Made by a program: the position numbers and the translations under genes. A DNA stretch of 64,000 nt from assembly GCA_023151115.1 (NCBI GenBank), contig JAKLJP010000008.1:183966-247965 (forward strand). The letters run 5' to 3'. Shown in pieces: positions 10,401 through 17,125 of the stretch (its first letter is position 1; every line of letters starts with the position of its first letter). This stretch comes from Anaerolineae bacterium. GTDB taxonomy: Bacteria; Chloroflexota; Anaerolineae; 4572-78; J111. The notes under the pieces were generated by a model that saw only the letters and a program-made list of their open reading frames with translations, made no database searches and was not told where the DNA came from.

Positions 10401-10806
10401 AGACCTGGCGACCTTGCTACAAATGCCCGAAAATGCCAATCAACCCACCTTTCATTTTGTGCTCAACAATATCATCCTCAAAGATAATCGGATTCCGCCG
10501 CGAGGGTTCACCGCTTCGGCCTTAAGCCAACGGGGTTTAGCTCCGGTGGACGCCAGTTATGCTGCCGGGCAGCACTGGGATGACACTGCTTACACATTAC
10601 CGGCTGAAACAGTGCGTGTCGTCGCAACGCTGTATTATCAAACTGCCTCCAAAGAATATATTGACTTTTTGCGTAGCAGAGGTGGGGTAGATGGGGCAAC
10701 CCTGGGAACCCTGTGGGACGCCTCCAAGAGTCCACCCGAAGTGATGGCGATAGTCGCAGAACCACCCCTACCTTATTACTTCCCGCTAATTTTCAAACAA
10801 AACTAA
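7486..10806 (+). CDS. Secreted PQQ-type sugar dehydrogenase fused to a pentaheme cytochrome c
   Basis: A 1106-residue exported protein. After a signal or anchor helix ([19 protein letters not shown]) comes a glucose/sorbosone-dehydrogenase beta propeller (about residues 45-430). It has the HSNHNGGQL histidine motif, [11 protein letters not shown] and [11 protein letters not shown], typical of enzymes using pyrroloquinoline quinone. A DUF11-like bacterial repeat (about 445-560) follows. The cytochrome part has five CXXCH heme sites: CDVCH, CLRCH, CEICH, CGSCH and CQDCH. Next is a beta domain with [17 protein letters not shown], then a terminal [11 protein letters not shown] tail resembling a surface-sorting tail common in Chloroflexota. 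The ATG at 7486 has GAAGGGG upstream. The fusion would pass electrons from oxidised sugar directly to hemes outside the membrane. Confidence 0.85.
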   Translation: MPKSWSKLILLIGFMVIGLTGLWLLLETQSGLVQAKEVMPAATFHSSVHRPAAAEFNISISQVISSGFVRPVQVTHAGDGSNRLFVVEQYGRIRIVNSPVVTPFLDIRSIVRSPEPGDSGGSEEGLLSVAFHPNYESNRFFYIYYTNTSGNLVIARYTASSTNPHLADPTSAQPILTIPHPTHSNHNGGQLMFGPLDGYLYIGTGDGGSGGDPDENAQNKNVLLGKMLRIDVNNGSPYAIPPDNPFAGATAGADEIWAIGVRNPWRFSFDRGDSGGGGRGDIYIGDVGQGQWEEISYQAAGTPGGVNFGWDCREGRHTFEPGNCSSGVALTDPIAEYSHSLGASVTGGYVYRGSLYPALFGYYFYADYGSGRIWSITKTGANSWSTPEQEYGPPNSTFSVSAFGEDEQGELYLLDYFGGTIRRLADANGPQPNLSTSTKSASTAHADPGETVTYTIRINNTGGLSTQTAFLTDTIPAGLTYVPGSLVATAGVVDSSQSPLLRWQGPLSPATTITLTYRVTVNAGAAGSFVNQARLTSSDLSPVTLSEAIFAPRPALFTGVEDFFFPGTQPNQLTDTIPDPASCDVCHTAPIYDKWRGSMMAQSGRDPLLWAALAVANSDAGDAGEYCLRCHTPKGWFEGRSHPADGSALQSSDIHTGVTCEICHRMVDPIASTNDQAVNFDDDIRAAITPFLPSGHVGSAMLILDPQDRRRGPFVLTGIPHTAFRTDFLGQSTNAVAESRLCGSCHNVDNPTLSWDGSRYWPNNNGLAAPSFAQGELFPIERTYDEWFNSTYRTSGVFAPQFAGAKPNGMVSSCQDCHMRRTTGKAAEDIYNPVNRDCAAAGCLPEHDLAGGNTWVPQILQDPRWRLNSASDSAKLNTTILRAREMLQKAATISVTLTSAGANKIATVRVTNQTGHKLPTGYPEGRRIWLNLRAYDGDNNLIFESGAYNPAIGVLTEDPAIKIYEAKQGMSSDLATLLQMPENANQPTFHFVLNNIILKDNRIPPRGFTASALSQRGLAPVDASYAAGQHWDDTAYTLPAETVRVVATLYYQTASKEYIDFLRSRGGVDGATLGTLWDASKSPPEVMAIVAEPPLPYYFPLIFKQN

Positions 10807-10813
10807 CCCGCCA

Positions 10814-10868
10814 GGCGATTAGCGATTGGTAATTAGAGATTAAATAATCTCTAATCTCTAATCTCCAT
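10814..10868. repeat. Word-built hairpin between convergent genes
   Basis: The word (T)TAGAGATTA is followed by its mirror TAATCTCTAA, repeated twice (arms about 10833-10842 and 10845-10866). It overlaps the last codons of the minus-strand gene and may act as a terminator, although no T-tract is present. Confidence 0.55.
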
Positions 10869-12018
10869 TGGATGGACATCTCGCCTCGCGGGTGTGATTG
10901 CCTGGAGAAAGCGCCCGGACGCCTTGCAGGGTGCATTTACCGCTTTGAAATTTGAGGGTGTACGTGCCGGTATCAACCGTGCCGCATAACCGAGTTTCCC
11001 CGGCTGGAACATTGGTGCAGGTAACATCGGGTATCGGCTGACCGTTCAGTTTTGAGCCGAAAACTCGGTAAGAGCTTATCACACTGCCCGTATTGTTAAA
11101 GACATACAAGTTGGTTTTTGGCGTCACCGGCGGCGGGCTTTTGAGCAAGAAGGGCAGAAACACCTGATTGAAGGAGTCTCCCGGTTGAAAGGTTACACTG
11201 ATGTCGTCAATAAATGGGCCACGGGCAGTAGTATCAGCATCGCTTTTGAATAAGAAGGCGACCCATACTTGAGGCGCGCTGGCCAGGGGAGTCAGGTCCA
11301 AACTGGCAAAGCAAAAATCTCCATCCTGGGTAAAGATGTCGCAATTTTGGGTGTAATCTCCCGCAGCGGCAACTCCAGAGAAATTTACTCCGTCGGTGGA
11401 AGCTCCCCAAAAGAGGAAGTCACAATAATCAGGGGCGCAGGGAGCAGGGTTTTCAGTAATCATGTTAAAGTAAAAGTTAAATGAGGCAGATTGCGCTCCA
11501 GAAATGTTAAAAGGGCCGTAGATAAGCCAGGCGTTGACATCGTTGGGATAATCGGCAAAGTCGGGAGCGCAAGGATTGACCCCATTGAGGCCATCTTCCC
11601 CGGCGGGCCAGCCCGACCAGAAACCGGTGTGAGCCACGCAGGGTACATCCGTCCAAAGCTGCTCGCCGCCGGTTGGCCCGTTGCCGTCAAAAAATTGCCA
11701 CTCGTTGGGGAAAGCAGCTTCAAAATCTTCAAATTTGGTTATTTGCAATGCGGTGGTTCCAAAGTTTTGCCCGGACAGGTTTTGTTGAACCGGGTTTTCA
11801 AGCTGAACTTTATCAATTTCTATCCATTCTCGGTGGATGGCGGTGGCTGTTGCCGGATCAAGGCTGATCTGGGCCGGCTGCACCTGGCCAGGCCCTATGC
11901 CACCCCTGTCCGCCGGGGTAGGCGTCGCCTCAGGTGGCGAGTCGGCGCTGGCCAGGCCGGCCAACCCCAAAAACAAGATGCTTGTGCATACGATTGTCAG
12001 AAGCCGGTAAGCTGTCAT
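10858..12018 (-). CDS. Secreted beta-sandwich protein of unknown function
   Basis: A 386-residue exported protein, not assigned to a family. A signal peptide (YRLLTIVCTSILFLGLAGLASA) leads to a Thr/Pro linker. A jelly-roll-like domain (about residues 90-280) follows, with FEDFEAAFPNEWQFFDGNG, paired cysteines (CVAHTGF, NPCAPDF, APCAPDYCDF) and WVAFLFKSDADTT, the pattern of choice-of-anchor or MAM-like surface domains. An internal FNQVFLPFLLKSPPP then resembles the PLIFK-type tail of the preceding gene. A small Cys-rich module (CTNVPAGETRLCG, GKCTLQG) ends the protein. It is convergent with the dehydrogenase-cytochrome gene and is probably a cell-surface binding protein. Confidence 0.7.
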   Translation of the reverse strand: MTAYRLLTIVCTSILFLGLAGLASADSPPEATPTPADRGGIGPGQVQPAQISLDPATATAIHREWIEIDKVQLENPVQQNLSGQNFGTTALQITKFEDFEAAFPNEWQFFDGNGPTGGEQLWTDVPCVAHTGFWSGWPAGEDGLNGVNPCAPDFADYPNDVNAWLIYGPFNISGAQSASFNFYFNMITENPAPCAPDYCDFLFWGASTDGVNFSGVAAAGDYTQNCDIFTQDGDFCFASLDLTPLASAPQVWVAFLFKSDADTTARGPFIDDISVTFQPGDSFNQVFLPFLLKSPPPVTPKTNLYVFNNTGSVISSYRVFGSKLNGQPIPDVTCTNVPAGETRLCGTVDTGTYTLKFQSGKCTLQGVRALSPGNHTREARCPSNGD

Positions 12019-12077
12019 AGGTACCCCCTTACCTTTTCAATCACAAAATGCTAAATCAGAATGAGGCCAGGTGGACC

Positions 12078-14072
12078 TCAAATGGACCCACCATCACCGC
12101 CGCCGCCGCCATCACGCCCGCCGCCGCCGCCACCCGCTTCAAAGCGGAGACGTCCGGCGGGAGCCTGAATGCCCAGGTCTTTGTACTCCGGGCTGATTTG
12201 CACCAGCACCACCGTCCATTGGTATTCGCCGCTGCGTCCCTTGACCCCATAAGCATCTCGAATATTGACCACCAGGCGATAGGTGTTGTTACCCAAAGCG
12301 ACGACATTCCCCTTCAAATTATCTTCTACGGCGTTGTGAACCCCGGCCGGAGGCTCGCCCTCGCGCCAGACGCGCACCTCAAACCCCTGGTCGGGCTGGA
12401 TTGGACCGCTCCACTGCCATTCAAATTCTGTCTGCCCATAGGACGGCTCGTTGAGCGAAACCGGCTTGAGCAGAGTAATTTGCCCGGCCGGGACGACGGG
12501 CTGCGGCGTGGCCGTTGGCACAAAAACCACCGCCTTGCCGGTAGGTGTAGCTGTAGGGCGAGGTTGGGTAGCCGTCGCAGTGGCTGTTGGCGCTTCCGTA
12601 ATAACCGTTGCCGTTGCAGTCGGCGTCACGGGTTCGACGGTTGGGGTAAGCGTAAATGTAGGGGTGGGAGTGGCTGGGGCCAAGGCAATGGGCACATTTT
12701 CATTGACGTTGGTGGTGACTAGATTGGCTTCGCCTCGAATCCAGCCCAGGCCGGTTGCAGCCAGAGTTGTTTTAATTTGCCACCAGTCGCCGGCTTTGTC
12801 GCGGCCTCTGATTTCGGCGCTGGCTCCCGCCGGCAAATAGCCTAACAAATCGTATTCGGAACCCGGACCCGTCCGTACTTCTACCTCGGCCTGGGTCATT
12901 AGCGATGGCGTACCGGGTGGAACGGGACTTGCTGTGTGAGTAGGAGTCGCAGTGGCAGGAACGGGGGTAGCGGTGGCGGCAAAGGGAGTCGCTGTATCAA
13001 TATTGGTGGCGGTTGGCGTAACAACTTGGGCGGCCGCCTCCGGCTCATCCGGTAAGAGGAAAAATAGGGCCAGACTGAGAACCGCCAAAATCGTGACGGC
13101 GGCGATGGTTCCGCCCAGGATCAGGCGCTTGTTGTTCGCCGGAGCGCCGGTCACAGAACTTGGGGTAAGTCGCCCTTGGCTGGAAGGCGTTATCAGCGTG
13201 GCATCGTGACCACCATGGGCCGGAAGGGTGAGTGGCTGCTCCTGGTAGGTGGGGTCTGCCTCGGCCTTCTTTAGCGCTGCGGCAAAATCGGTGGCCGTAG
13301 CGTAGCGGTCATCGGGTACAGGGGCCAGCGAGCGCAAGATCACCTGCTCGAGGCTGGCCGGCAGATCGGGTTTGATTTGACGTGGCGGCACCACCGGCTC
13401 GGTTTTACGTTTGATCATAATCGAGAGCGGCGTCGGCGCATCGTGGGGGATGGCGCCGGTCAGGATGCGGTGCAGGATCACGCCCAAAGCGTAAATATCG
13501 GTGCGATGGTCAACATCTAACCCCGAGACTTGTTCCGGCGACATAAAGGCCGGGGTGCCAATACCGATGCCGGTGCCGGTCAGTTGGCTGGACGCTTCCT
13601 TTATTTTGACCAGGCCAAAATCACTCAGCATGGCCCACTTGCCATCAATCAGAATATTACCCGGTTTGACATCGCGGTGGACAATGCCGTGTTCATGGGC
13701 ATAATTCAAGGCGTCGGCCACTTGCAACACGTAGTCAATCAGCTTTTCGACCGGCGCACCCGTTTTGATCAAATCCCCCAACGTGGTCGAGTTTTCCACG
13801 TAACGCATCACCAGGTAGTTGTAGGTATCGTGCGTCCCAAAATCGTAGACCTGGAGAATGTTGGGGTGATTCAGCCGAGCGACCGCCTGCGCTTCCCGTT
13901 GAAACCGCTCGGCAAAATCTGCTTCTTCGGCCAAAGAAGGTAAGACAACCTTAATCGCCACAAAACGATTGAGGCCAGGTTGGTAGGCTTTGTAAACGTG
14001 CGCCATACCTCCCTGGCCGATTTTTTCCAGAATCTCATATCGCCCCAGAGTTGTGCCGACAAGACTTTTCAT
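12078..14072 (-). CDS. PknB-like receptor Ser/Thr protein kinase with SH3b sensor
   Basis: A 664-residue kinase. The catalytic domain (about residues 12-270) is intact: glycine loop GQGGMAHVYKA, VAIKVV lysine, HRDVKPGNILID, DFGLVK and GTPAFMSPEQ. After a linker, one membrane helix (LGGTIAAVTILAVLSLALFFLL) places the rest outside the cell: a Thr/Pro-rich linker, a bacterial SH3 domain (VEVRTGPGSEYDLLGYLPAG), another TP linker, a fibronectin-like beta domain and a Gly-rich tail encoded by GCC repeats (12083-12140). SH3b domains bind wall peptides, so it may monitor the envelope. It opens a minus-strand unit, and its upstream spacer holds family F repeats. Confidence 0.9.
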   Translation of the reverse strand: MKSLVGTTLGRYEILEKIGQGGMAHVYKAYQPGLNRFVAIKVVLPSLAEEADFAERFQREAQAVARLNHPNILQVYDFGTHDTYNYLVMRYVENSTTLGDLIKTGAPVEKLIDYVLQVADALNYAHEHGIVHRDVKPGNILIDGKWAMLSDFGLVKIKEASSQLTGTGIGIGTPAFMSPEQVSGLDVDHRTDIYALGVILHRILTGAIPHDAPTPLSIMIKRKTEPVVPPRQIKPDLPASLEQVILRSLAPVPDDRYATATDFAAALKKAEADPTYQEQPLTLPAHGGHDATLITPSSQGRLTPSSVTGAPANNKRLILGGTIAAVTILAVLSLALFFLLPDEPEAAAQVVTPTATNIDTATPFAATATPVPATATPTHTASPVPPGTPSLMTQAEVEVRTGPGSEYDLLGYLPAGASAEIRGRDKAGDWWQIKTTLAATGLGWIRGEANLVTTNVNENVPIALAPATPTPTFTLTPTVEPVTPTATATVITEAPTATATATQPRPTATPTGKAVVFVPTATPQPVVPAGQITLLKPVSLNEPSYGQTEFEWQWSGPIQPDQGFEVRVWREGEPPAGVHNAVEDNLKGNVVALGNNTYRLVVNIRDAYGVKGRSGEYQWTVVLVQISPEYKDLGIQAPAGRLRFEAGGGGGGRDGGGGGDGGSI

Positions 14073-14101
14073 GGTCGGGGTTTCCTTTAACTATCACCCT
14101 A

Positions 14102-14223
14102 ATGAGATTTGATTTTCAAAATCGGTAATAAGGCTGGAGGATTGGAAGGCTGGAGGATTGGATAAAGAGACATTCCAACCTTACCCAACACATTACCGAA
14201 TTTTGCTTGTAGTCAAACTTCAT
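14102..14223. repeat. Family F inverted-repeat element, copy 1
   Basis: The 122-bp element begins ATGAGATTTGA...TTTTCAAAATCGGTAAT and ends with the near mirror ATTACCGAATTTTG...CAAACTTCAT. Inside are tandem words of the type GGCTGGAGGATTGG and a partial mirror. Two more copies follow within 400 bp. Confidence 0.75.
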
Positions 14224-14315
14224 AAGGTGATTTGGCCAACAACTTATTTTTCTCTAATTTAGCCCCCGCTCGTTTTTTTATCGTTACGAAAAGCGTTACG
14301 GGCCAAATCTTGATA

Positions 14316-14418
14316 ATGAGTTTTGATTCTCAAAATCGTAATCTCGATAATCGGGGAAGGTTGGCAGGCTGGAAGATTGGTCAGGTTTTACCCAATTCGA
14401 TTATCAAAAATTACAATC
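14316..14418. repeat. Family F inverted-repeat element, copy 2 (degraded)
   Basis: It shares the left end ATGAGTTTTGA and the internal GGCAGGCTGGAAGATTGG with copies 1 and 3, but the right end is eroded (CGATTATCAAAAATTAC). The limits are approximate. Confidence 0.55.
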
Positions 14419-14441
14419 AAGTTGTATTTTTTGAGAAATTC

Positions 14442-14470
14442 TTGAAGTAAAGTTCTACTTAAGGTACAAT
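14442..14470 (+). promoter_or_regulatory. Candidate promoter of the pentapeptide-repeat gene
   Basis: TTGAAG (14442-14447), a 17-bp spacer and TACAAT (14465-14470) lie 193 bp before the ATG at 14663. If used, the whole family F copy 3 hairpin lies in the transcript leader. Confidence 0.55.
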
Positions 14471-14486
14471 AAAAAATCTGGCCTTA

Positions 14487-14621
14487 ATGAGTTTTGAATT
14501 TCAAAATCGGTAAATTACCTGGAAGGCAGGAAGGCTGGAGGGTTGGCTAAAGAGACTCCTGCCTTCCAATCCTCCAGCCTTCCAGACACATTACCGAATT
14601 TTGCTGGCAGTCAAAACTCAT
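14487..14621. repeat. Family F inverted-repeat element, copy 3, in a gene leader
   Basis: A 135-bp element with arms ATGAGTTTTGA-ATTTCAAAATCGGTAA and TTACCGAATTTTGC...TCAAAACTCAT. Internally, mirrored words (GGAAGGCAGGAAGGCTGGAGG against its complement) give a long potential RNA hairpin between the candidate promoter and the pentapeptide gene. Confidence 0.8.
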
Positions 14622-14662
14622 CAGCTAGAGAAACTGCTGACATTAATCCGGTAGGTTACCTT

Positions 14663-15424
14663 ATGTCCGACGAGTTGAAACACTGCCCTTTCTGTGACGA
14701 GGAGATTCGGGTGAAGGCCCTGATCTGCAAACACTGCGGCCAGTGGATGCCCGGCTACACTTACGAGTCGGCCATCCGGGATATGGTCATCCAAAAGCAG
14801 GTGACCGAATTAAAAGCTGGCGAACCCATCGAGGCTAGAACCCGCGAAGAGCAGTTTCAACTGGTGCTGAACTGGGCCAGCGGTGAAAAAAATTTTTCCG
14901 GCAAAGGCTTTGATTTATCGGCCCAAACCCTCAACGGCGTAGATTTAAGTGGGATAGATTTGAGCGAAGCCAACTTGCGAGAAACCGACCTGGCCGGGGC
15001 CAATTTGAGCGGGGCCGATTTAAGCCGGGCTAATTTGTTTAGCGCCAACTTAAAAGGGGCTAATTTACAGCGGGCCAAGTTAAGCGAGGCCTACATGCGC
15101 AGTGCTATCCTGGAATATGCCGATCTCAGCGGGGCTTCCCTGCTGCGGGCGAATTTGCGCGGCGCATTTATGGACCAGGCTATTCTGGTCAGAGTAGATA
15201 TGGAAGGGGCCAATCTCAAAGGAGCGGACCTGCGCGGGGTCAATTTTAGAGAATCTTACCTAAAGGAAACAAGCCTGGAAGGGGCGAAACTGGAGGGCGC
15301 AGTGCTGCGCGGCGCTTTATTAATCCGGGCCAATTTGACCGGCTCCGATGTGATGACCTTTCAATTGGAGCGAGCGCGGACCCTGGAAGGGACAATCCTG
15401 CCTAACGGTGAAGTGCATGAGTAG
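14663..15424 (+). CDS. Zinc-ribbon pentapeptide-repeat protein
   Basis: A 253-residue soluble protein. An N-terminal zinc ribbon (CPFCDEEIRVKALICKHCGQW, about residues 8-29) precedes a linker. A run of A(D/N)LXX pentapeptides follows from about residue 85 to the end (DLSGIDLSEANLRETDLAGANL and on), which should fold as a right-handed quadrilateral beta helix. Such proteins can mimic DNA or act as scaffolds; the target here is unknown. The ATG at 14663 was chosen because the upstream in-frame stretch is repeat DNA (family F) and the zinc ribbon starts right after it. The ribosome-binding site is weak. It is convergent with the next small gene, whose stop lies three bases away. Confidence 0.83.
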   Translation: MSDELKHCPFCDEEIRVKALICKHCGQWMPGYTYESAIRDMVIQKQVTELKAGEPIEARTREEQFQLVLNWASGEKNFSGKGFDLSAQTLNGVDLSGIDLSEANLRETDLAGANLSGADLSRANLFSANLKGANLQRAKLSEAYMRSAILEYADLSGASLLRANLRGAFMDQAILVRVDMEGANLKGADLRGVNFRESYLKETSLEGAKLEGAVLRGALLIRANLTGSDVMTFQLERARTLEGTILPNGEVHE

Positions 15425-15427
15425 CCC

Positions 15428-15667
15428 TCAAGCGGGGACAGGCTGGAGCTGGCGGGCTTCAAACGAATAGCCGTGCCAGTCTGACACAATCAGCAGGTGC
15501 TCTTTTTTGCCGTCGTCAAAATAAACAGCGGTTTCCTCTACTTTGGGGGGCTGGCCGTACTGGGCTTCCACCTGGTTGATTGCAGCCAGCGCGTCGTCCG
15601 CCTCGATGAGATGATGCGAGACAAAAACCCCCTGACTATAAACTTCGACGCGATACAGCCTTGCCAT
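15428..15667 (-). CDS. Small conserved-looking hypothetical protein
   Basis: A 79-residue protein of unknown function. It starts MARLYRVEVYSQGVFVSHH and continues with an acidic helix (IEADDALAAINQVEAQYG) and a beta-rich end (ETAVYFDDGKKEHLLIVSDWHGYSFEARQL), so an alpha/beta fold is plausible. No signal peptide, cysteine cluster or membrane helix is present. The ATG at 15667 is preferred over an in-frame one 27 bases upstream because GAGAAG precedes it. Its spacer with the DUF1638 gene is a divergent promoter region. Confidence 0.6.
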   Translation of the reverse strand: MARLYRVEVYSQGVFVSHHLIEADDALAAINQVEAQYGQPPKVEETAVYFDDGKKEHLLIVSDWHGYSFEARQLQPVPA

Positions 15668-15704
15668 TTTGACACTTCTCACCCGAAACATCAAACCCAG
15701 ATGT

Positions 15705-15732
15705 TTTACATTGCCTTCAGGGACACTATAAT
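15705..15732 (+). promoter_or_regulatory. Candidate promoter of the DUF1638 gene
   Basis: TTTACA (15705-15710), a 16-bp spacer and TATAAT (15727-15732) lie 87 bp before the TTG start at 15820. Confidence 0.6.
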
Positions 15733-15819
15733 ATTAGCACTATTTGGCGGAAAAACCAGTGACAAAGGGCCTAATGCCCGACGATAATTGTCACTTTTTA
15801 TAACTGAGGCAACTTTATT

Positions 15820-16404
15820 TTGAAAACCTTGTTCATTGCCTGTGGGGCTTTAGCTAAAGAAACAAAAGAGCTGATTGATAAATACCATTGGCCGGTGGAT
15901 TTAAAGGCGCTGCCGGCGCTGCATCATATGACTCCCCTCAAAATTACGGCCGATTTGGATGTTATGCTGAGCCAACTGCGGGCTGACTACGATCGGGTGA
16001 TTGTGGTCTATGGCGAGTGCGGCGCAACCGGTATTGACGAGGTGCTGGCCAAACACAACGTGGTGCGGGTGAGTGGTCCCCATTGTTACGAGATGTACGC
16101 CGGGGCGACGCATTTTGGCGAAATGATGGCCGCAGAGCCCGGCACTTTCTTTTTAACCGACTGGTTGCTGCGGGCCTATGAAAAGGCGGTTCTGGGCGGC
16201 TTGGGGCTGGACAGACACCCCCAACTGGCCCCGCTTTACTTTGGCAACTATCGCCGCCTGGTTTATCTGAGCCAGTCGCCCACTGAGAAATTATTGGCCA
16301 AAGCCCAGGCCATTGCCGACTCGATGGGCTGGGAGTTTGAACATCGCCCGGTGGGCTATGGTGAACTCGAAACGCGCCTGGTAACTTTAATGAATGGTAC
16401 TTAA
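15820..16404 (+). CDS. DUF1638 family protein
   Basis: A 194-residue protein matching the DUF1638 pattern: an N-terminal TLFIACGALAKE, conserved LHHMTPLKI, VVYGECGATGIDEVL and GPHCYEMYAG, then GTFFLTDWLLRAYE and the YFGNYRRLVYLSQSPTE segment. The biochemical role of the family is not established. Conserved Cys, His and Glu suggest a metal- or corrinoid-linked job, because homologues often sit near methyltransferase genes, but no such gene is seen here. The start is a TTG with GAGGC upstream; no ATG in frame would keep the conserved N-terminus. Confidence 0.82.
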   Translation: MKTLFIACGALAKETKELIDKYHWPVDLKALPALHHMTPLKITADLDVMLSQLRADYDRVIVVYGECGATGIDEVLAKHNVVRVSGPHCYEMYAGATHFGEMMAAEPGTFFLTDWLLRAYEKAVLGGLGLDRHPQLAPLYFGNYRRLVYLSQSPTEKLLAKAQAIADSMGWEFEHRPVGYGELETRLVTLMNGT

Positions 16405-16452
16405 GGACAGAATTATGTAAATTCGTCACGATTTGATGTGCCCGGTTCCTGG

Positions 16453-16552
16453 CATGTCATTTCGAGCGACGAAGGAGCGAGAAATCCTCTTACTCACTGT
16501 AACATCTTAGGCGGTGGTAACGAAGATTCCTCCCTGCGGTCGGAATGACATG
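16453..16552. repeat. Family C palindromic repeat, copy C1
   Basis: Ends CATGTCATTTCGAGCGACG and CGGTCGGAATGACATG are imperfect mirrors. The 48 bases to its left (from about 16405) also match the left flank of copy C3 at 43071-43115, so the mobile or conserved unit may be larger. Confidence 0.65.
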
Positions 16553-16562
16553 ACTTCTTGGC

Positions 16563-16895
16563 TCAAACTTTTTGCTTTGGTTTTAGCTCCACCACCAGCC
16601 CATCTCCCCAGCCATATTTAGCCTCTGACAGCGCCTGGATTTGCCGGTGCAGTTCCGGCTCCTGCTCTGCCTCAACCATCCGCGCTGTGCCTTTAAACAT
16701 CTGCTCGCCCACGCGAAAGGTAATTGCCGGCTGGCGGCGCACATTTTGCACCCAATGAGTTTTTTCCCCTCTCTCGGCAATGATATAAAAGCAGTCCTCC
16801 AGCGCCGTAAACCAAATTTCGATCTGGTGGGGCTGACCGCTTTTCCAGCCGGTTGTGGTTAAATATAGAAAGGGTATTTCGGACCTATCCTCCAA
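16563..16895 (-). CDS. DDN/DUF385-like deazaflavin-type oxidoreductase
   Basis: A 110-residue split-barrel protein related to the nitroreductase family that uses F420 or flavin. Visible are FLYLTTTGWKSGQPHQIEIWF, YIIAERGEKTHWVQNVRRQPAITFRV and the C-terminal AEQEPELHRQIQALSEAKYGW. The LTTxGRKSG-like loop and WxxNxxxxP helix are typical. The substrate is unknown, and this short form lacks the N-terminal extension of mycobacterial Ddn. The start is TTG, chosen because GGGGAGG lies five bases upstream. It is a single gene between repeat elements. Confidence 0.8.
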   Translation of the reverse strand: MEDRSEIPFLYLTTTGWKSGQPHQIEIWFTALEDCFYIIAERGEKTHWVQNVRRQPAITFRVGEQMFKGTARMVEAEQEPELHRQIQALSEAKYGWGDGLVVELKPKQKV

Positions 16896-16942
16896 TTAAT
16901 CCTCCCCGCAACAAATACGTTTTTTCTCCAATGTCATTAGAT

Positions 16943-17039
16943 TAAGAGCCTATCCGAAAACCCGTAGGCTTGCATCCCTATGCAAGCCGAGGACGCATAG
17001 GGATGCCTCCTCTACGGAGATTTTCGGATAGGTACTAAG
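16943..17039. repeat. Inverted-repeat element with AGCCTATCCGAAAA ends (A7)
   Basis: Element 16947-17035 has ends GCCTATCCGAAAA and TTTTCGGATAGG, with a possible 4-bp duplication TAAG (16943-16946 and 17036-17039). Its centre (GCATCCCTATGC and GCATAGGGATGC) is the same kind of palindrome found in family A, but with other ends. Confidence 0.65.
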
Positions 17040-17045
17040 TCAAAA

Positions 17046-17120
17046 AGCAGCATCCTGAGTAGGTGAGCGGAGCGAACCGTATCGAAGGGTGCGTCCTGAG
17101 CGAAGTCGAAGGGTGCTGCT
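17046..17120. repeat. Family D repeat, copy D1
   Basis: Ends AGCAGCA and TGCTGCT enclose CCTGAGTAGG...TATCGAAGGGTGCGTCCTGAGCGAAG. Related copies lie at 29801-29848 and 57691-57737. It ends five bases before the stop codon of the glycosyltransferase gene. Confidence 0.6.
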
Positions 17121-17125
17121 TACAT

